64,000 nucleotides of DNA from Clonostachys chloroleuca (taxonomy: Eukaryota; Ascomycota; Sordariomycetes; Hypocreales; Bionectriaceae), in the NCBI GenBank assembly GCA_037952775.1, contig JBANAY010000003.1:18166001-18230000 (forward strand), given 5' to 3'. The notes under the pieces are model-generated. The model had not been told where the DNA came from. It worked only from the letters and a program-made list of their open reading frames with translations, and ran no database searches. Below are positions 34,301-47,530 of this stretch, piece by piece. Positions within the stretch are counted from its first letter, which is position 1. Each line of letters begins with the position of its first letter. The position numbers and the translations under genes were made by a program.

Positions 34301-37300
34301 CCTCCGCCGAACACGTGGGCACACACGGGAAGCTGGGAAACAAACCTCGCGTTGGCCATCTTCGCGTGCTGATAGGTTGTGCAATGTTTGCCTAACAAAG
34401 TCCCAACCTTGACCATGCAAAGCCGCAAGCTAGTTAGTGATCGATTCGATGATCCACGGAGCAGCTGCACTACTTCGCCCGTTGGGGGGGCGTTGTTGGG
34501 CTTGCGAATTGGGCGGCTAACGGTTCGTCACGGAATCCTTCGAAGATGCTCGGCTAGAGCCACAATCCACCCCGCACTCCACCCCCGGCATCTGCCTACG
34601 TGCTGTAACACCACCTCATTTTACCGATGTATAGACGCACGCATACATGCATTTGGCTACATCATGGGCAGCTGGGGGAATGTGCTGGCTCTCCGCACCC
34701 AGCCGATGGTATTTCGAGCCACCGGGGTCGTAACCTCGGAAATCGGCATATTGGGCATGTTGTAGCATGACCATTTGCAAAACAGAGATGTGACGAGTCC
34801 TGGAGTCATGTATGAGAGGCCGGGCCAGCGGATCGGCGAGGTCTGCATCATGACCATTCAGTCCTGCCAGCCCCCAAGCTCTCGCAACCTCCAAACAGCT
34901 TCACCCGCCGAATCCCAGGGCGGAGGTCAGCCACCCTCTTCGTGGGGGGGGGGGGGGGGGGGTTACGAAATGGGTCAAACCTGCAAGTTCCATATGCGGG
35001 TAACCCAAAAACCCAATTGCTTATATCCCAGATCGCTACGCCCTAATGCATTGTGGTAATACGACACAGCGGAAAGTGGTGCTGCAAAGTCATAGGCATG
35101 GGCATGGGACTGATGCAACCCTCGATGGTGACCACTTGCGTCTCATGGCAGATCGTCTACTCCGCTTCACGAATTCGGGCCGGGGGTTTTCTTTGTTTCT
35201 ACGGGGGAAATGTGCCTACAGCTGATTCCCGGCTTCTCCAAGACAGTCAAGACGACATCTCAAAGCCGGGTGCCCAGCAACGAGGTTTGGTTTGCTCTAT
35301 GCCAGTGCGAAAACGTTCATGTCCAAGGGGAGATGACAATGAACGTCGATATACCATGGTATGAATACCAAAGTACATTCTGGCAAAAATTTTCAGTCAA
35401 AGGTGTATAATCTACGAAATCGACCTCATCCAGGTACAGATGTACGTGCATCTGTGGCCGGAAGATCTTAGCAAATCAAGCCCGGTGTGTCTGCCTCTCC
35501 ATGCGTTCCCATGCCGCCTGCGAGCCCGGTGTGGCAAGCCTCGGAGCCCGGCGACTTCAGAGATATTATTGTTTGCAATGATGATGGTAACACACACCAT
35601 TCCGATACATGTCGACGGGTTTGAAGCTCGCCAGTCCGGGCGATCCGAGGGCGAATCCATCCGGTTCTGCACCTGCATGGTAAGGTAGAGTAGCACAATG
35701 GCTGGCTGAAAAATCTGCAAACATCTGATATGATGTTGCGGCTGCACCCAAAGGATTGTCTTTCTCAAGTCAGCGTAGTCAGCGAAAGGGCTAGGAGATT
35801 AGCTTGGATGGTCGCATCGGAATCATAGTATTCAGTTTAGCGAACGGAGGGGAAACAGGAACCCCCACGGGTGATAGACGGCCGAATGAGCCACGTTTGT
35901 ATCAACGGGCGAAGGCAAATTTTGATCTCGTGGTCTAGAGCAGCCAGTTGGAAGAGAGAAAATTTACATAACGCGAACTGCAACCGATTTCGGAAGCACC
36001 GAAGAGAACTAGGAAAAGGGATAGTTTGGCCAGGGAACGAATGAATGAGCGAATGAATGATTCAAGGCGTTCCGACGAGGAGAAACCCGGGGACGTTAGT
36101 CCACGACACAGAAAGAAGTGTGTGTGTGGGAGGTGGCTAGAAGGTGAAAATGGGGAAGGAATTTGGATTGATCTCACAAGATTCGACGTAGTCAGCTAAG
36201 TGGGGGTCTCCCTCCATCACCTGGGTGAAATTTTTTTCCCCCTGTTTCCACTAGTCTGATCGCCCTATTGGTTTGGGTGGGTGGTGTGCTTCAGCGGTGT
36301 AATGTTCCCCCAGGGCTCGGTACTTGGGCGTATGCAATCCTGCCCACCACATGGCAAGCCAAGACATGTAGAAGTACAATTGAGATGACTTCATCAAGGT
36401 ACTTCATGACTAGCACCCTTCGCTTGGTTGAACCCATCTTAGACTCCTGGCTGGAGACTCATCTCCTAGATTCTCTGGATGCACAGCCAAGAGGACGGCG
36501 GACTCAACTCGGAATAGCACCAAACTACTTGTAAAAAATTAAGCACCATAAGATTTGTTTGGACGAAATTACGCTGCCTTGCAGGTTCCGAGCTGCATTG
36601 GCTCTCGTCCACCGTCGACGGACGGGGCGCACGCATCATTATTTTTACATTACCATCCTCCACTGCTAATACTATCGTACCTCTTTGCCGCATTTGGCAC
36701 TCCGTACTTCCCGTTGTGCTATGGGTGTTAGCCGATCCTTTGCCGCCGGCGCTGGAGGCGGAGAACCCCACTACCCACCACCTTACCCACAAATAGAGCA
36801 ATGCTCGAGATGGCTGCTTGTTGGTCGCATGTGTGTCCTGACGCAGGCCAAATCACCCAAGCGACCCCTCCCTCCATCACGAAGCCTATCAATCCGTACC
36901 CTTGCTACAGGGAAGATCCAAGAGAAGGGGCGGCCCAGCATAACGACCTGCATAACGCGCCTATTGCATACGATGATGCACCAGCCATGGAATGGAACAA
37001 CTATTGTACAACTCGCCATCCCCCCTGATGCTAGATGGCGAGCATTCACAACCTCGAATGCAGTGCAGCTTGGCATTCACATCCCCCCAAGTTCTAGACA
37101 TATCTGACAACACATCATATATGCTGGTGGTGACCTTCAGCCCGCCGGCAATTGGCAGACGCCGATTGCCGGGCGGGCTTGCGTGCATGACCACTCCCAC
37201 AGGCGTGAAACGCCCTGGCAGGCAGAATCGTATGTCCAGCTACATGAACAAGCTGAGCGACCTCCTCCATGGAGCTGATCTTATAGCCAAAACATAATAT

Positions 37301-40300
37301 TCCAACAGTGATGCTCCTCGGGTGCCTGCCCCGAGTCAAACCTAGATGCAACTGTTTGCAACACTACATACTACCCCTGTGGTGTGGAGCCAGGGTCCAT
37401 CCCCATTGTCAACGTGAGACTTCTAGAAGTTCCAGTCGAAGCCTAGGGGTCACGCATCAAGCACCCCATCGTGATCTTGACCAAAGCAGCGTCCGTAGAG
37501 TCACATCAGTTTTGGATACTGATAATCTGCTTCGTATGGGGATTTCTAACACATAATAAATTTCCGTCCCTGCGTGCATCATGAAGCCGGGGAAGCCTCG
37601 GAAAACGGACGTTGCCCGAATCCAGCAGCTAACGGGCAAGAATCTCTCCTCGCAAGGCAGCATTGTTCCATGAAAAAGGGGGTCCCCATGGCACCACCAG
37701 TGCTACACGGCATGTACGCAGAGGGAAATCGCCCCCTTGTTGTAAAAATACACCATATGCATGTCTGCTATCCGGCCGCTCCTGCCTGCATATTGACACA
37801 CATACACGATATCAATAGGTGGTAGAGAGCATCGAGGATGCAACCATAGGCCGACCCACACCCCGACAACCCGTTCCTTATTCGTAAACGCCCAGCTCTC
37901 GCAGACTTCACTGGCCAAGGTAGACGACACAGCTAATCGCTAGGCTGCTGGGACAACCGGGTGACGGCTTGCCGGCCAAGGTGTTCTCACTACTGAGCTG
38001 CGGCTGAACGGAGTCCATCTTCAAGTGAGGGACAAGCCTGGCGCAACGGAGGGCAAAGCCCATCCAATCGTTCGCTAGTGGGAACTCTCCCGTCCCTCGT
38101 ACGAAATGAATATTGTATTCGGGTAATGACTTGGCGCCCTTAGCAGGAAAACAAGAAAGTGGTTTGGCGATTCTCAAATGGGTAGCACGCGGTAGTACGT
38201 AATCAGATTGAAACGCCCACGTCCAGACGGCTTGGAACCTTGCTTCTCCGAGGACGAAAGAACGTCCGACGGTACGTAGAGCGTGTGGGGCGAAACGGAC
38301 AGGGATATCGGCGTTGCTCCGACATTATCGTTATCGGCCGGTCGGCTCCGTTTTGACTACCCTTAGCCTAGAATCCTTCATGCCCTAATTGCTGGGTTGC
38401 CGAGAGCGCCTGGCTTGGGATGGATTATACTTCTTCTGGTTGCATCCCGGTGGGTTTTGCCTCTCCTCTGCTCGTTCGTTCTTGTGGGAGCAGGAAGGGA
38501 GGCGGGGCCAGAGTCCACCAACACACTCAGCCCGCCCACCCAAGGCCGGGTGCTGGAGGGGAGGTAGGCATTCGTGAGCTTCCCAACTCGGCCGTACGGC
38601 GGTTCAAACAAATTTGGCCCGTGCGCTCGGCTATACGCTAGTGATTGGATGTTTGGCGTGATGTGGCATGCCGTCATTACGGGTACGGCAGCGAATCAGA
38701 CGCCTTTCCGCGATCGGGGCAGGGCCTTATTGAACAAGACTCTGCCAGAGGCACGCCCAAGAGGCTGGACGCCCTCCCCACCCTCTGCTTGTCCCCCAAC
38801 TCGCATCATTAAAATTGGGAGCTCAGCAGGATGCAGGTCGGTCAGTTTGGCCATCAGTGCCGCGAGATTCACCGAGCTTTCTGCGTGTCTTCGGGGATAG
38901 CCAGTGAGGCTCTCGGTCCAATGCGCCTCGCTGGAGCCTCGGATGGCTAGAGAAGGCCCATCGGGAAGGTAATCTAGGGCAAGGTCTATCGCTGGAGTTG
39001 GTCAGGGTTTCAAGATCCTCACCGTCGCTGACGTCGCATTCTGGGATTGCGATTCGATGAGTCCTGGCCCTGGTATTCGGCAAAGGATGGACCTGGACCA
39101 GATGGAACGAACGGTGCGCATACAGGACGGAAAGCCTCACTGCTTTCACGATCTCCACTGGCCGTTTTGATTGTTACTTACCTTCCAGGGTCAGGTTAAA
39201 AACCCCTGCGGCAGCGCCAAGCATGCCCAGACGCGCCGCAATACTCGTGTTGTGCACGAATGCGATGGATGGGAAAGTGACAATGGTCCATATTTTCTTT
39301 CCCTCCCACGCTTCTCAATCCAATAACTGGCTAGCAACTCCATCACGGCAGCGGGTCTCCACGATCGGCCAATACAGCGCGGTTTCAGCTAGGTACAGCG
39401 GACCACAGTCCACCCTGGATGGGAGGTCACACGGTAAATAGATTTGCATTGACCCCCGAGGCTGCTTACCTATGATTTGTGGTGGCTAAATGGATGCCTT
39501 GGAGCTCCTCCGGGGCTCTCCGATTTTTTATGCATCAACAGCGCACCGGCCCGAGATACAGCACGTAGGGACTGTGAGCTGTACATTTCCGGTTAAACTG
39601 TGATCTTGCAGAGCAGGTCTCCTGCAACATTGTCCCTCGTAAATCGGGCAAATCAGCAAAATGATTACATGCTCTGTCAACCCTTTTCAGAGACCTGCTA
39701 CCATACATACCTGCGCTCCTGTTGGTCCATTGGCCGCTGGGAAGGCTGTGGCGCCTCCTCTGTCTGCTCCTCGTCCCAGAGGAATCTCTGGAAGGGTTGT
39801 ATCTCATCTCGTGTCCAGGTTCCACCTCTGCTAATGATCGGGCGGGATCAGCCTCAGGTAATTCATCTGGTCACGACGACAGGTAGCTGCTAGGGATGCT
39901 GCTTTCCCCATAGACCACATAGCGTAAGCGCCAAAGTCGCCCAGCAGCTGTGCGCGTGGACGGAGCTTCCAAGCACAATGATGTCTTCAGGCTTTCTACT
40001 GTCCTAAAGAGGCCAGGCGGCCTTGGCTCCAGGCTGTCTTGCATCGGCGGCTCGCTCCTATCACAGCGACTGAATGCATAGGGTACTTTGCACCCTGGGT
40101 AATACCACCCACGTCCAGCGAACGAGAGCAACAGAGCAGGTTAGCACGTATGGCACAGTTGCACCTGGCCTCGAGCACCCCTAGTCTGGCTGCTGGGGGG
40201 TGTAAGCCAGCTAGCCTACCTGACTGGTCACAAATTGGCCCAAATCCCGACCTGCTAACGAATCTGTCCCGACACATACTCACATGAGAATATCCGTTTG

Positions 40301-43300
40301 ATACTGTGTCCGACCCAGCACTCGATTGCATGCGAAGAGATCCTTTCAGGGATTCCTCAGATTCCCGAGTTTATTGCTTTAGTGCCAGGACGGGGAGAGA
40401 TCCAGACAAAGCAGAACGGCGGCGTCTCAGCACGGAAAAGAATGGGGGACAGTAGTAAGGAAGGATAAATTTAGAGCTTAAATTAAGGGCATCGAAGGCT
40501 CGCTCAGCCGTCGGGATCTTCCAGTGATAGCCGTGCAGAAATGGATGGCAAATCAGACGGGGAGCCGAAAGAGGCAAGCCTTGTGCCGCCCCTCGATGCG
40601 AATTGGAAGACGGCTTGGATGTCGGACCAGGTCTGTCGCCATCGGCTAGTGGCTTGCCGCTGTCCACCAGTGCAATAGACAGGTAGGTTGCCAAGGTAGG
40701 CAAAGTCGACTTGCTCTCCCAGCCGCAACATGATCTCCCATTGACATGACACATGCCGTCCCTCAGGTCAGATACGAGGACCAGGCGATGCTCGGACTGA
40801 TCGCCCTCATGTGAACCGACCTAGCGCTTGGTGCTCGGTGCTGCCTGCCTTGTCGAAACAGCAAGCAGGTCGCGAATTCTCCCATCCAGGGACCTTCCTT
40901 ACCTTACCTTCGTGGAGGGGTCAGCCCAGGTTCATAGCGAGGAGGCCGGCTGTTTAGGGACGGGTGTCAAGGTGGAGCAGATCAATGTACCTCCCCATAG
41001 CTGGGGTGCGGGGAGTTACCTTGCCAAGTTGGCAAGCTAGCCCGAGCGATGGCTGTTTGGCGATTTTCCAATCTGGACTCGCAGCTAGCACGCGGCTTAG
41101 CCACTCCAGTCCGTATCTGGATGGCTTCGCTAGGGAACAGGTGCTAGTTAGACGCATGCTCGCAGCTGTTCGCAGTCCCCAAAATCTGACACGAGAGAGG
41201 TCAGAGTGCCGGAGCCAGCGGCGCAGACAGGTAAGACATGCTATGTATAATAAGGATTCCAAGAATTGGCAGCGCTCGATTTGGAACAGCATGGGTGTCC
41301 GGCTGAAGAAACGTTGCTCTCTTGTTTTTGGCCGCCGGTGCCGCAGCCAATCTGGGTAGCCGCTGAAGATATTGCCTGTGCCAATAACACAACGCTACAC
41401 CCAGTACGCTGATACGCCGATGCTTGTGCTAAAACAAGCATGCAGCCTTTCCAGACATGCACAAGCTCACCCATCGCCTCACGGCTACTGCCTACCCACT
41501 GGGTCCCTTTCAATCTGGTATTATTATTAATTTTAGAGGCATGACTTTCAAAAAAGAATAACAGAAGTCCAAGCAGACGTGTACAAATGTTGCTCTCTGC
41601 CGTATTGGGGTGCGCCTACTGCGAGCAGTAACCCATTGGCTTCTTCTGCAGGCGGCAATGATTGTCGCCGGTAGTCGAAGACTTGACGTTGCTATCAATA
41701 TGTCATATTGAATGGTCACCGAGCACCAAGCCCGCACATCCCAGAACGGCGGTCCGAAGCCCTCCCACACTTCCCATCACACGCACACGCAGACACACTC
41801 TGGCGCCTTACCCACGCACCACGGACGACCGGCCAGGCCCACGTATCGAACTGAGGACGAGATGTACTCCCGTGTCACTGCACCGTTTCTTTAATGGGGC
41901 GCATCCAACCAGGTCATCGACCCCTTATGCACAAGCAAGTCCCCAAGCCCATGCTGGATGATGCTGGATGCTGGATGCATCCCACACTGGGATGGTCCAC
42001 CTCTCAGGCCCAGCATTGAACCCTGCAGCGCCATCCCCTCTTAGGACGATCCCACACGTCGTCATTCGCAGCCGAGCCCACCACCCTTTGACTTGAACTA
42101 CCCCTGCCCCCCAGCATGGTACAGGCGGGTACGTCGTGGTGGCACTGTCTGCACAGCTCTGGTGTGCTGTATTGCTGTAGTTCTATACCTGGACCGCCCT
42201 GGCTAGGTTCATGCCTTGCACACTCCCATTCCCACCCCCAAGCAGCAGACATCAACATCCATACCTTACTCGTCTAGGCAATACTTGGGCCTGGCCACTG
42301 GGCGAGCCTCGCAGCACACTGTCTGTCATATGCTCGTCCAAATTAAAGACAAACGAATCCCACTTGCAGCCCTCCGTTTCCCGGATTCGTAGCTCTCTTC
42401 CTTTCTCCTTCTTACTTTCTTCCTGATCTTCCCTTCCCATTCTATCAAGGCCCTGTGCTACCAGACAGGTGCCTACCGAGACCAACGTCCAAAGCGACAT
42501 AGAAAGAGAGGGAGGGCCAGCAGGACTCTGTCCAGAATACGGCATTGGCATCGCAATCCGCAGCGACCACCTTGATTCGAACTCCGACGCATGTTAAATG
42601 GGCTATACCAAGGCTCCCTGGATTCGCTTGTTACTACCGCCCGGCCGAGTAAAGAGAGACTGAGCTTTCACCCTGCTTGCTACTCATTCACTTGAGTTGC
42701 GACCTCCTCCAACAGCATCGCCATACTTGAGCATCTTACGGCACTGCTTTTGCTGTAGCTGTCGATCAGCTATCCGCCAGCGCGAAACCGCTACTTACCC
42801 AGTCCGGACATTTCCCGGCCTCTCGACTCAAGAATTTTTTTCCTTGTCTATTCGGCGCCAGCAAATACCGGTTTTTCCGGGAATCCATTGGCCAGACGCC
42901 GAGCAGCTCGTAGCACACTGACGGAGCTGGGAAAACCCCAACGTTCTCCACTTTCAGAAAATCTCCACTCATCTCTTGCGTTCTCGGAAATCGCTTTGAA
43001 CAGCGGTTTCAATCATTGACAAGACAGAAACTGGTTGTTCTGCGACATCAATTGTTCCGTCTTCCAATCCTGCTTCTTTCCTTGCTTTCCTGAAGCCACA
43101 GCGTCAGTCTTCGCAGCCGACACACCACGCCGTACCCGGTGGCAAGTCTCGATCAGCCCTGAACACGACCTTGCTTTCCAGGTGGGGGAAGCAACCTAGC
43201 AGGTACTACCTACACTAAGTACTACCCAGCACCCAGAAGTAGCCCCCGTGGATCTTACCCACCAACACTGCCGCCACCTGCAGCAGCAAGCCAAGGCCAC

Positions 43301-43668
43301 GCCTCCAGCTACTACGCTCCGGTAGCACCACCCACGCCGGTTTGATTGAACAGCGACTCAGCCGCTATCGCTTGAAGCAGAATAAGGACGCCCCGGCCTT
43401 GGCTCTTATTCTGCCCGGAATCCAGACGGAGACACCAGCGACAGCCAGATTGACGCGGGATTGTCCAACCACTGGTATTAGTTCCCAGCTCTAATTGCAA
43501 CCGGATTTTCCCAACACACAATTAGACTCTGGCCACTTAGAACCTGCAAACCGACAACGATTTTTTGTTCATCGGTCGTCGCTGCTTGAACCGTCAACCG
43601 TAACTCATCCACAGCTTCATTCTCACTTCCATCGCCATCCCTGCTACTTTCGCGATACTCAATTCAAT
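34301..43668. other. Large gene-free region upstream of the copper-fist gene
   Basis: 9.4 kb with many small overlapping ORFs (maximum about 130 codons) on both strands, none with recognisable motifs or splice partners. It contains a G19 homopolymer (34944-34962) and a short tandem duplication of ATGCTGGATG near 41950. A pyrimidine-rich tract spans about 42600-43660 and probably forms the promoter and long 5' leader of the copper-fist gene. The left few hundred bases should hold the reductase promoter. No tRNA, rRNA or transposon signature was found by eye. Unannotated non-coding transcripts are possible. Confidence 0.4.
34944..34962. repeat. Poly-G homopolymer, 19 bases
   Basis: A run of exactly 19 G residues in non-coding DNA. 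A second run, also of 19, is at 45413-45431. Such lengths are prone to sequencing error, so the true length is uncertain. Confidence 0.85.
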
Positions 43669-45122
43669 ATGATAATTGACGGAGAGAAATGGGCTTGCGA
43701 GGCCTGCGTTCGCGGGCATCGTGTGAGCAATTGCCAACACTCAGGTATGTAGCCAAACCCGCAAGTCTCACCAGGGCCGCGGGCGTGCGAGGCGACAGCG
43801 AGAGGTTTCATCACCACGCCGCTCGTCGTCCTTGGAATGTCTCGCCCTGGCCCCAACAGCTTGCATTGGACGTGCGAATGGGTTCACTAACCCACTCCAG
43901 ATCGGCCTCTTCAGCACATCAACAAGAAGGGACGGCCAGTTTCGCAATGTTCGCATTGCCGTGCGATGCGGAAATCTCGGGCATCTCACGTCAAGTGCGA
44001 TTGCGGCGAGAAGACGAGCAAATGTGCACACCTCCAACCAACGGTTGAGGGCCACACCGGTAAGCGATTATTGCTACGTGTCGAACAGACACGTTCTCCC
44101 TGAGCATGTATTCTAAACAAGCTGTCAACATAGAAACCTGCTGTTGCAATCATGGCGGCCGCTGCTCCTGTGCCCAGAAGAAGGACATGCCCGCTACACT
44201 CGACACCGTTCCCGAAACGGATTCCGAGGGCGAGGCTCACAAGGCCAGCATGTCCCGAGCCAAGCCCGTCCCTCGGCGTCGTCGAGCGAACACTATACAT
44301 TCCTCGGACATGATGATGTTTGATCAGAACGGTCACCACAAGCCAACTGCCAAGCACCGTGCCTCGCAAAAGGTCGGGCCTTACTCGCTCAACCGGGTCA
44401 ACTCTGCCAACAGTACAAGCAGCTTAGGTGCTGGCTCCGACAGCATTGCCGACGCCCGTCGGGCTGGCGGCTCCCAACGCCGGGTCAAGTCCGAAGCAGC
44501 TTCTCCCCAGATGTCGACATTTGCCCAGATGAATGGCACAGTCCCTCCCTTGGACCTTTCCGCCATCGAGTATCCTCCTTACATCCCGAATAGCTCCTTT
44601 GATCTTTTTGGGGCTGGTTTCTCTCCTGATCAAGATGGGCCCATGTACAGCGCAGGACTCAGCGCTGCTTCTGTCGACTGGAGTCATTATGACCTCGGCG
44701 ACACCAAGCGTGACAATTTTGCCCCTTCGAGCTATAGCCAAGCGGGCACTCAGAGCTTCGGCGCATTCGAATTTGGCAGCGGCTCCGAGCAACTACCCAA
44801 TCTGGTCAACACAACATCGACCTCAGGCGACGTCTCCGAAGTGGAGGACTTCATGTCTGGGCCTGATGGCGGCGACTTCAATAACGCTGGCTATCTTCGC
44901 CACGGTAACATGATGGGCAACCAGGCCGATATCAGCAGCATCGACTATGACAGCTTCTATAAGAACAACGAGCACGGCGCTTTACCCGGCGCTGGCATGT
45001 CCATGGTTGAGGAGGATCCCGCCTTTTGGATGCCCAACTACCACGAGGGCATTGACGGGATTGTCGACGAGAGCCCTGATCCCCTCGGCCCAAACACCAT
45101 GGGCAACTTTTGGGAATTATAA
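43669..45122 (+). CDS. Copper-fist transcription factor (Ace1/Cuf1/GRISEA type)
   Basis: Copper-sensing nuclear regulator of copper uptake or detoxification genes, 407 residues. Exons 43669-43744, 43901-44059 and 44134-45122. The copper-fist DNA-binding domain sits at the very N-terminus: MIIDGEKWACEACVRGHRVS with its Cys/His ligands, then the KKGRPVSQCSHCR minor-groove and zinc segment, then KCDCGEK. The domain is read only after joining exons 1 and 2 across a 156-nt intron. A Cys-rich motif CCCNHGGRCSC (about residues 81-91) opens exon 3, matching the copper-responsive Cys motifs of this family. The rest is Ser/Asn/Gly-rich with acidic patches and a conserved-looking C-terminus (DPAFWMPNYHEGIDGI), a probable activation domain. 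No membrane segment. Whether it activates copper uptake or copper resistance cannot be decided from sequence. Confidence 0.92.
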
Positions 45123-47530
45123 AAACTCAAGCTTTAGATGAGCTTTATGAAGCCCGATTTCCCATGCTCACATCTCCCAATCGGGCCCACTCGAGATATG
45201 GAACCAACCTGACCTCGAACGACTTAACGTCTCTTCTTCTACATAGCCACGTGGCGATCGTCACGAAATTGGTGGCACAACATACACCAACATGCACTCC
45301 GAGCTTTTTGGATTGACATTGAATCATGTTCAACATGCGTGATGGTGTCTCTTTTTTTCTTGGATAGACTTTTTATATACAAGGCGCGGCTACTTTTGCA
45401 TTTCCTGATTGTGGGGGGGGGGGGGGGGGGGCTTGGGGGACTGGATTATGAAATGGTGTTCAGGAACTTGATTTGGAATTGGCAAATTCAAAAAAGCAAT
45501 CGACTGTATTTTCGCGGAATATTTAACGACCTTTGGAGGGGGATGAAGGATCGTTGACATCCTTCTGGATTGTCTAGGAAAGACATTGACTCTTGGAAAT
45601 CTGACGACATATGAACACTCTACATACAGATATAGTCATTCGGAAAACGTGAAGAGGCGGCTTGTTTATTTTTCTACTTGTTTTCCCTCACACGCCGATG
45701 ACAACAATATCAGCTTCAAATTACGAGATATCTCACTTGGTAGATTATACGTTTTTGGTCAGACTGGGCACGCCCAACATCTGCCGGTTCATCTGAATAG
45801 ACCGATGAACAAGCATACTCACTACCAACCTAGCTCGCCCCCGCGCCTTCGTGACCTAACCAATCTGCTCTGCATTAGGTTCTGATGTCTCACACCACGC
45901 TCAGTGATTTGGCTCATACGTAACCCGTCCTGCGCCATTGCGACTCCATGCTCGGCAGACAGCGAAGCCAAAGGCGACGAGGCACACTGACGAAATCATG
46001 CCCCAGCTCCCTTGTGTTGTCCATGTAACGCCAGCAAGCGTGGCCCGGGCCACGGCCTTACTCGTGCGAGTTTCAACAAGGATCAGGGGCTGGTGAACTG
46101 GAAGAGAGCGAGAGGGCCTTAGCCCTGCAACCCCCACAGCCCCACGAACCCCGACGCGCGACATTCCCCAAGCGGCGCCAGCGGCGGCTTTGTTGTCGTC
46201 GGAGATGAATTATGGGGGTAGGCCCCCGAGATGGAGGAAAACGGAAGCGGGAAGTGAAGCTGCACAGACGAGCGGCGCGGTTGGCTGGCTTGGGTCCCTC
46301 CCCTGGATTATCGTCGCTACCTTGGCGCCACTCCCCAGCCTTCCAACCGGCCCCCAGTCGACTCGAGCTCCCCCCTTGTCCGTCCATTTCCATCTTCGTA
46401 CAGCAGATTCATCCCCCATGGCAGTGAAGTCAGATGGACATACAGCCAGCCAGGCCCATGGGTATGCGGCGTAGATGCTCGTGATAGTCACCATCCTCCG
46501 TCATCCAGAGGCAGAATGGAGAGGGGTGCCCTTTCAGTCCCCAGTTGTGCCCATCGGCCAAGTGACCGAAGGCCCCTCTGCTGTCCCCCCCCCCTTTCTA
46601 CTGCCCCAACAAAAGAAAGAAGGAAACGAAAGGGCCAATTTAAACAGCAAATCAGCCACGGCGAGGCTCTCTTTCGCAATGAGCTAGTCGCACGCCGTTG
46701 TTTTGCTTCCCCAAATTCACCTCCCATGGGCGATTATTCAGCGACTCATGCGGCATCTATTTTGCTTTTTTTTTCTGCCTTAGACCCAATTATGTCGTTG
46801 CGACGCGTGCTAACTTGGCCGATCGCGGCTTGCTGGCAACGTGGGAATGCGTGTGCAGCTCTGCTGCCCGGGTGTTGCTATATCAGAGAGCTATTACGAC
46901 ATTCTACGAATCCGTCCCGGCTGCAGCATATTTTAGGTACGACTAATATTGCCTACCACGGCTTGTAGTAATAGCGATGGTCCCTTACTCCTGTCACCCC
47001 TAAGCTGCGTTGGGGGTTCCGTTCGCCAGCCCTGACCGGACCGGGGGGAGGGAGGAGGCCATCGTCACGACTCACGAAAGCCCTGGGAGGAGTGGGGGTT
47101 AGCGACCGGACGACTGAAGCTTGCCGCCACTTGCAATGCCGGTGCTTCATCGCTAATGCATCTGTCTCGCGACCGAGTGATGGGTACTTGCATGGGTGAA
47201 ATCGACATGTACGTACTCCTCTCCCGGTAGCCCTGCCCGAATGAGCTCTAGAGAGGCTCGCTAATCCGACATGGTGAGCTCTGACCTTCGGACGGTAGCA
47301 AGTGGGTAGGTAGCGGGAGTCTGTGGGTTGTTTGAGTTATGGTACTCAGGGTGTTGCCGCATGGAGCAATCATAGCCTACGACACCACGAATCCGTTCAG
47401 GTTCGATCGTAACATCCGCGCCTCGTCAGGCGTATTTGCCATTAAGTCCGCCATCGCTGAGATTTTTCTGTCTAGGCTGCCCATAATCGTACATTATACA
47501 CTCGCCGCTGGAATTAGTCATTATACATGT
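45123..47530. other. Convergent intergenic region
   Basis: 2.4 kb between the 3' ends of the copper-fist gene and the Rgt1-like regulator. It contains a second G19 run. ORFs at 45901-46970 are GC-rich, overlap on both strands and show no family features, so nothing is called. Confidence 0.4.
45413..45431. repeat. Poly-G homopolymer, 19 bases
   Basis: A run of 19 G in the 3' flank of the copper-fist gene, about 290 bp past its stop. It is followed closely by a second short G tract. Same apparent length as the run at 34944. Confidence 0.85.

Noticed and set aside
33111..34372. Long ORFs on both strands overlapping the ketopantoate reductase
   Set aside because: These are shadow frames of GC-rich coding sequence; only the 33161-34129 minus frame carries the enzyme motifs.
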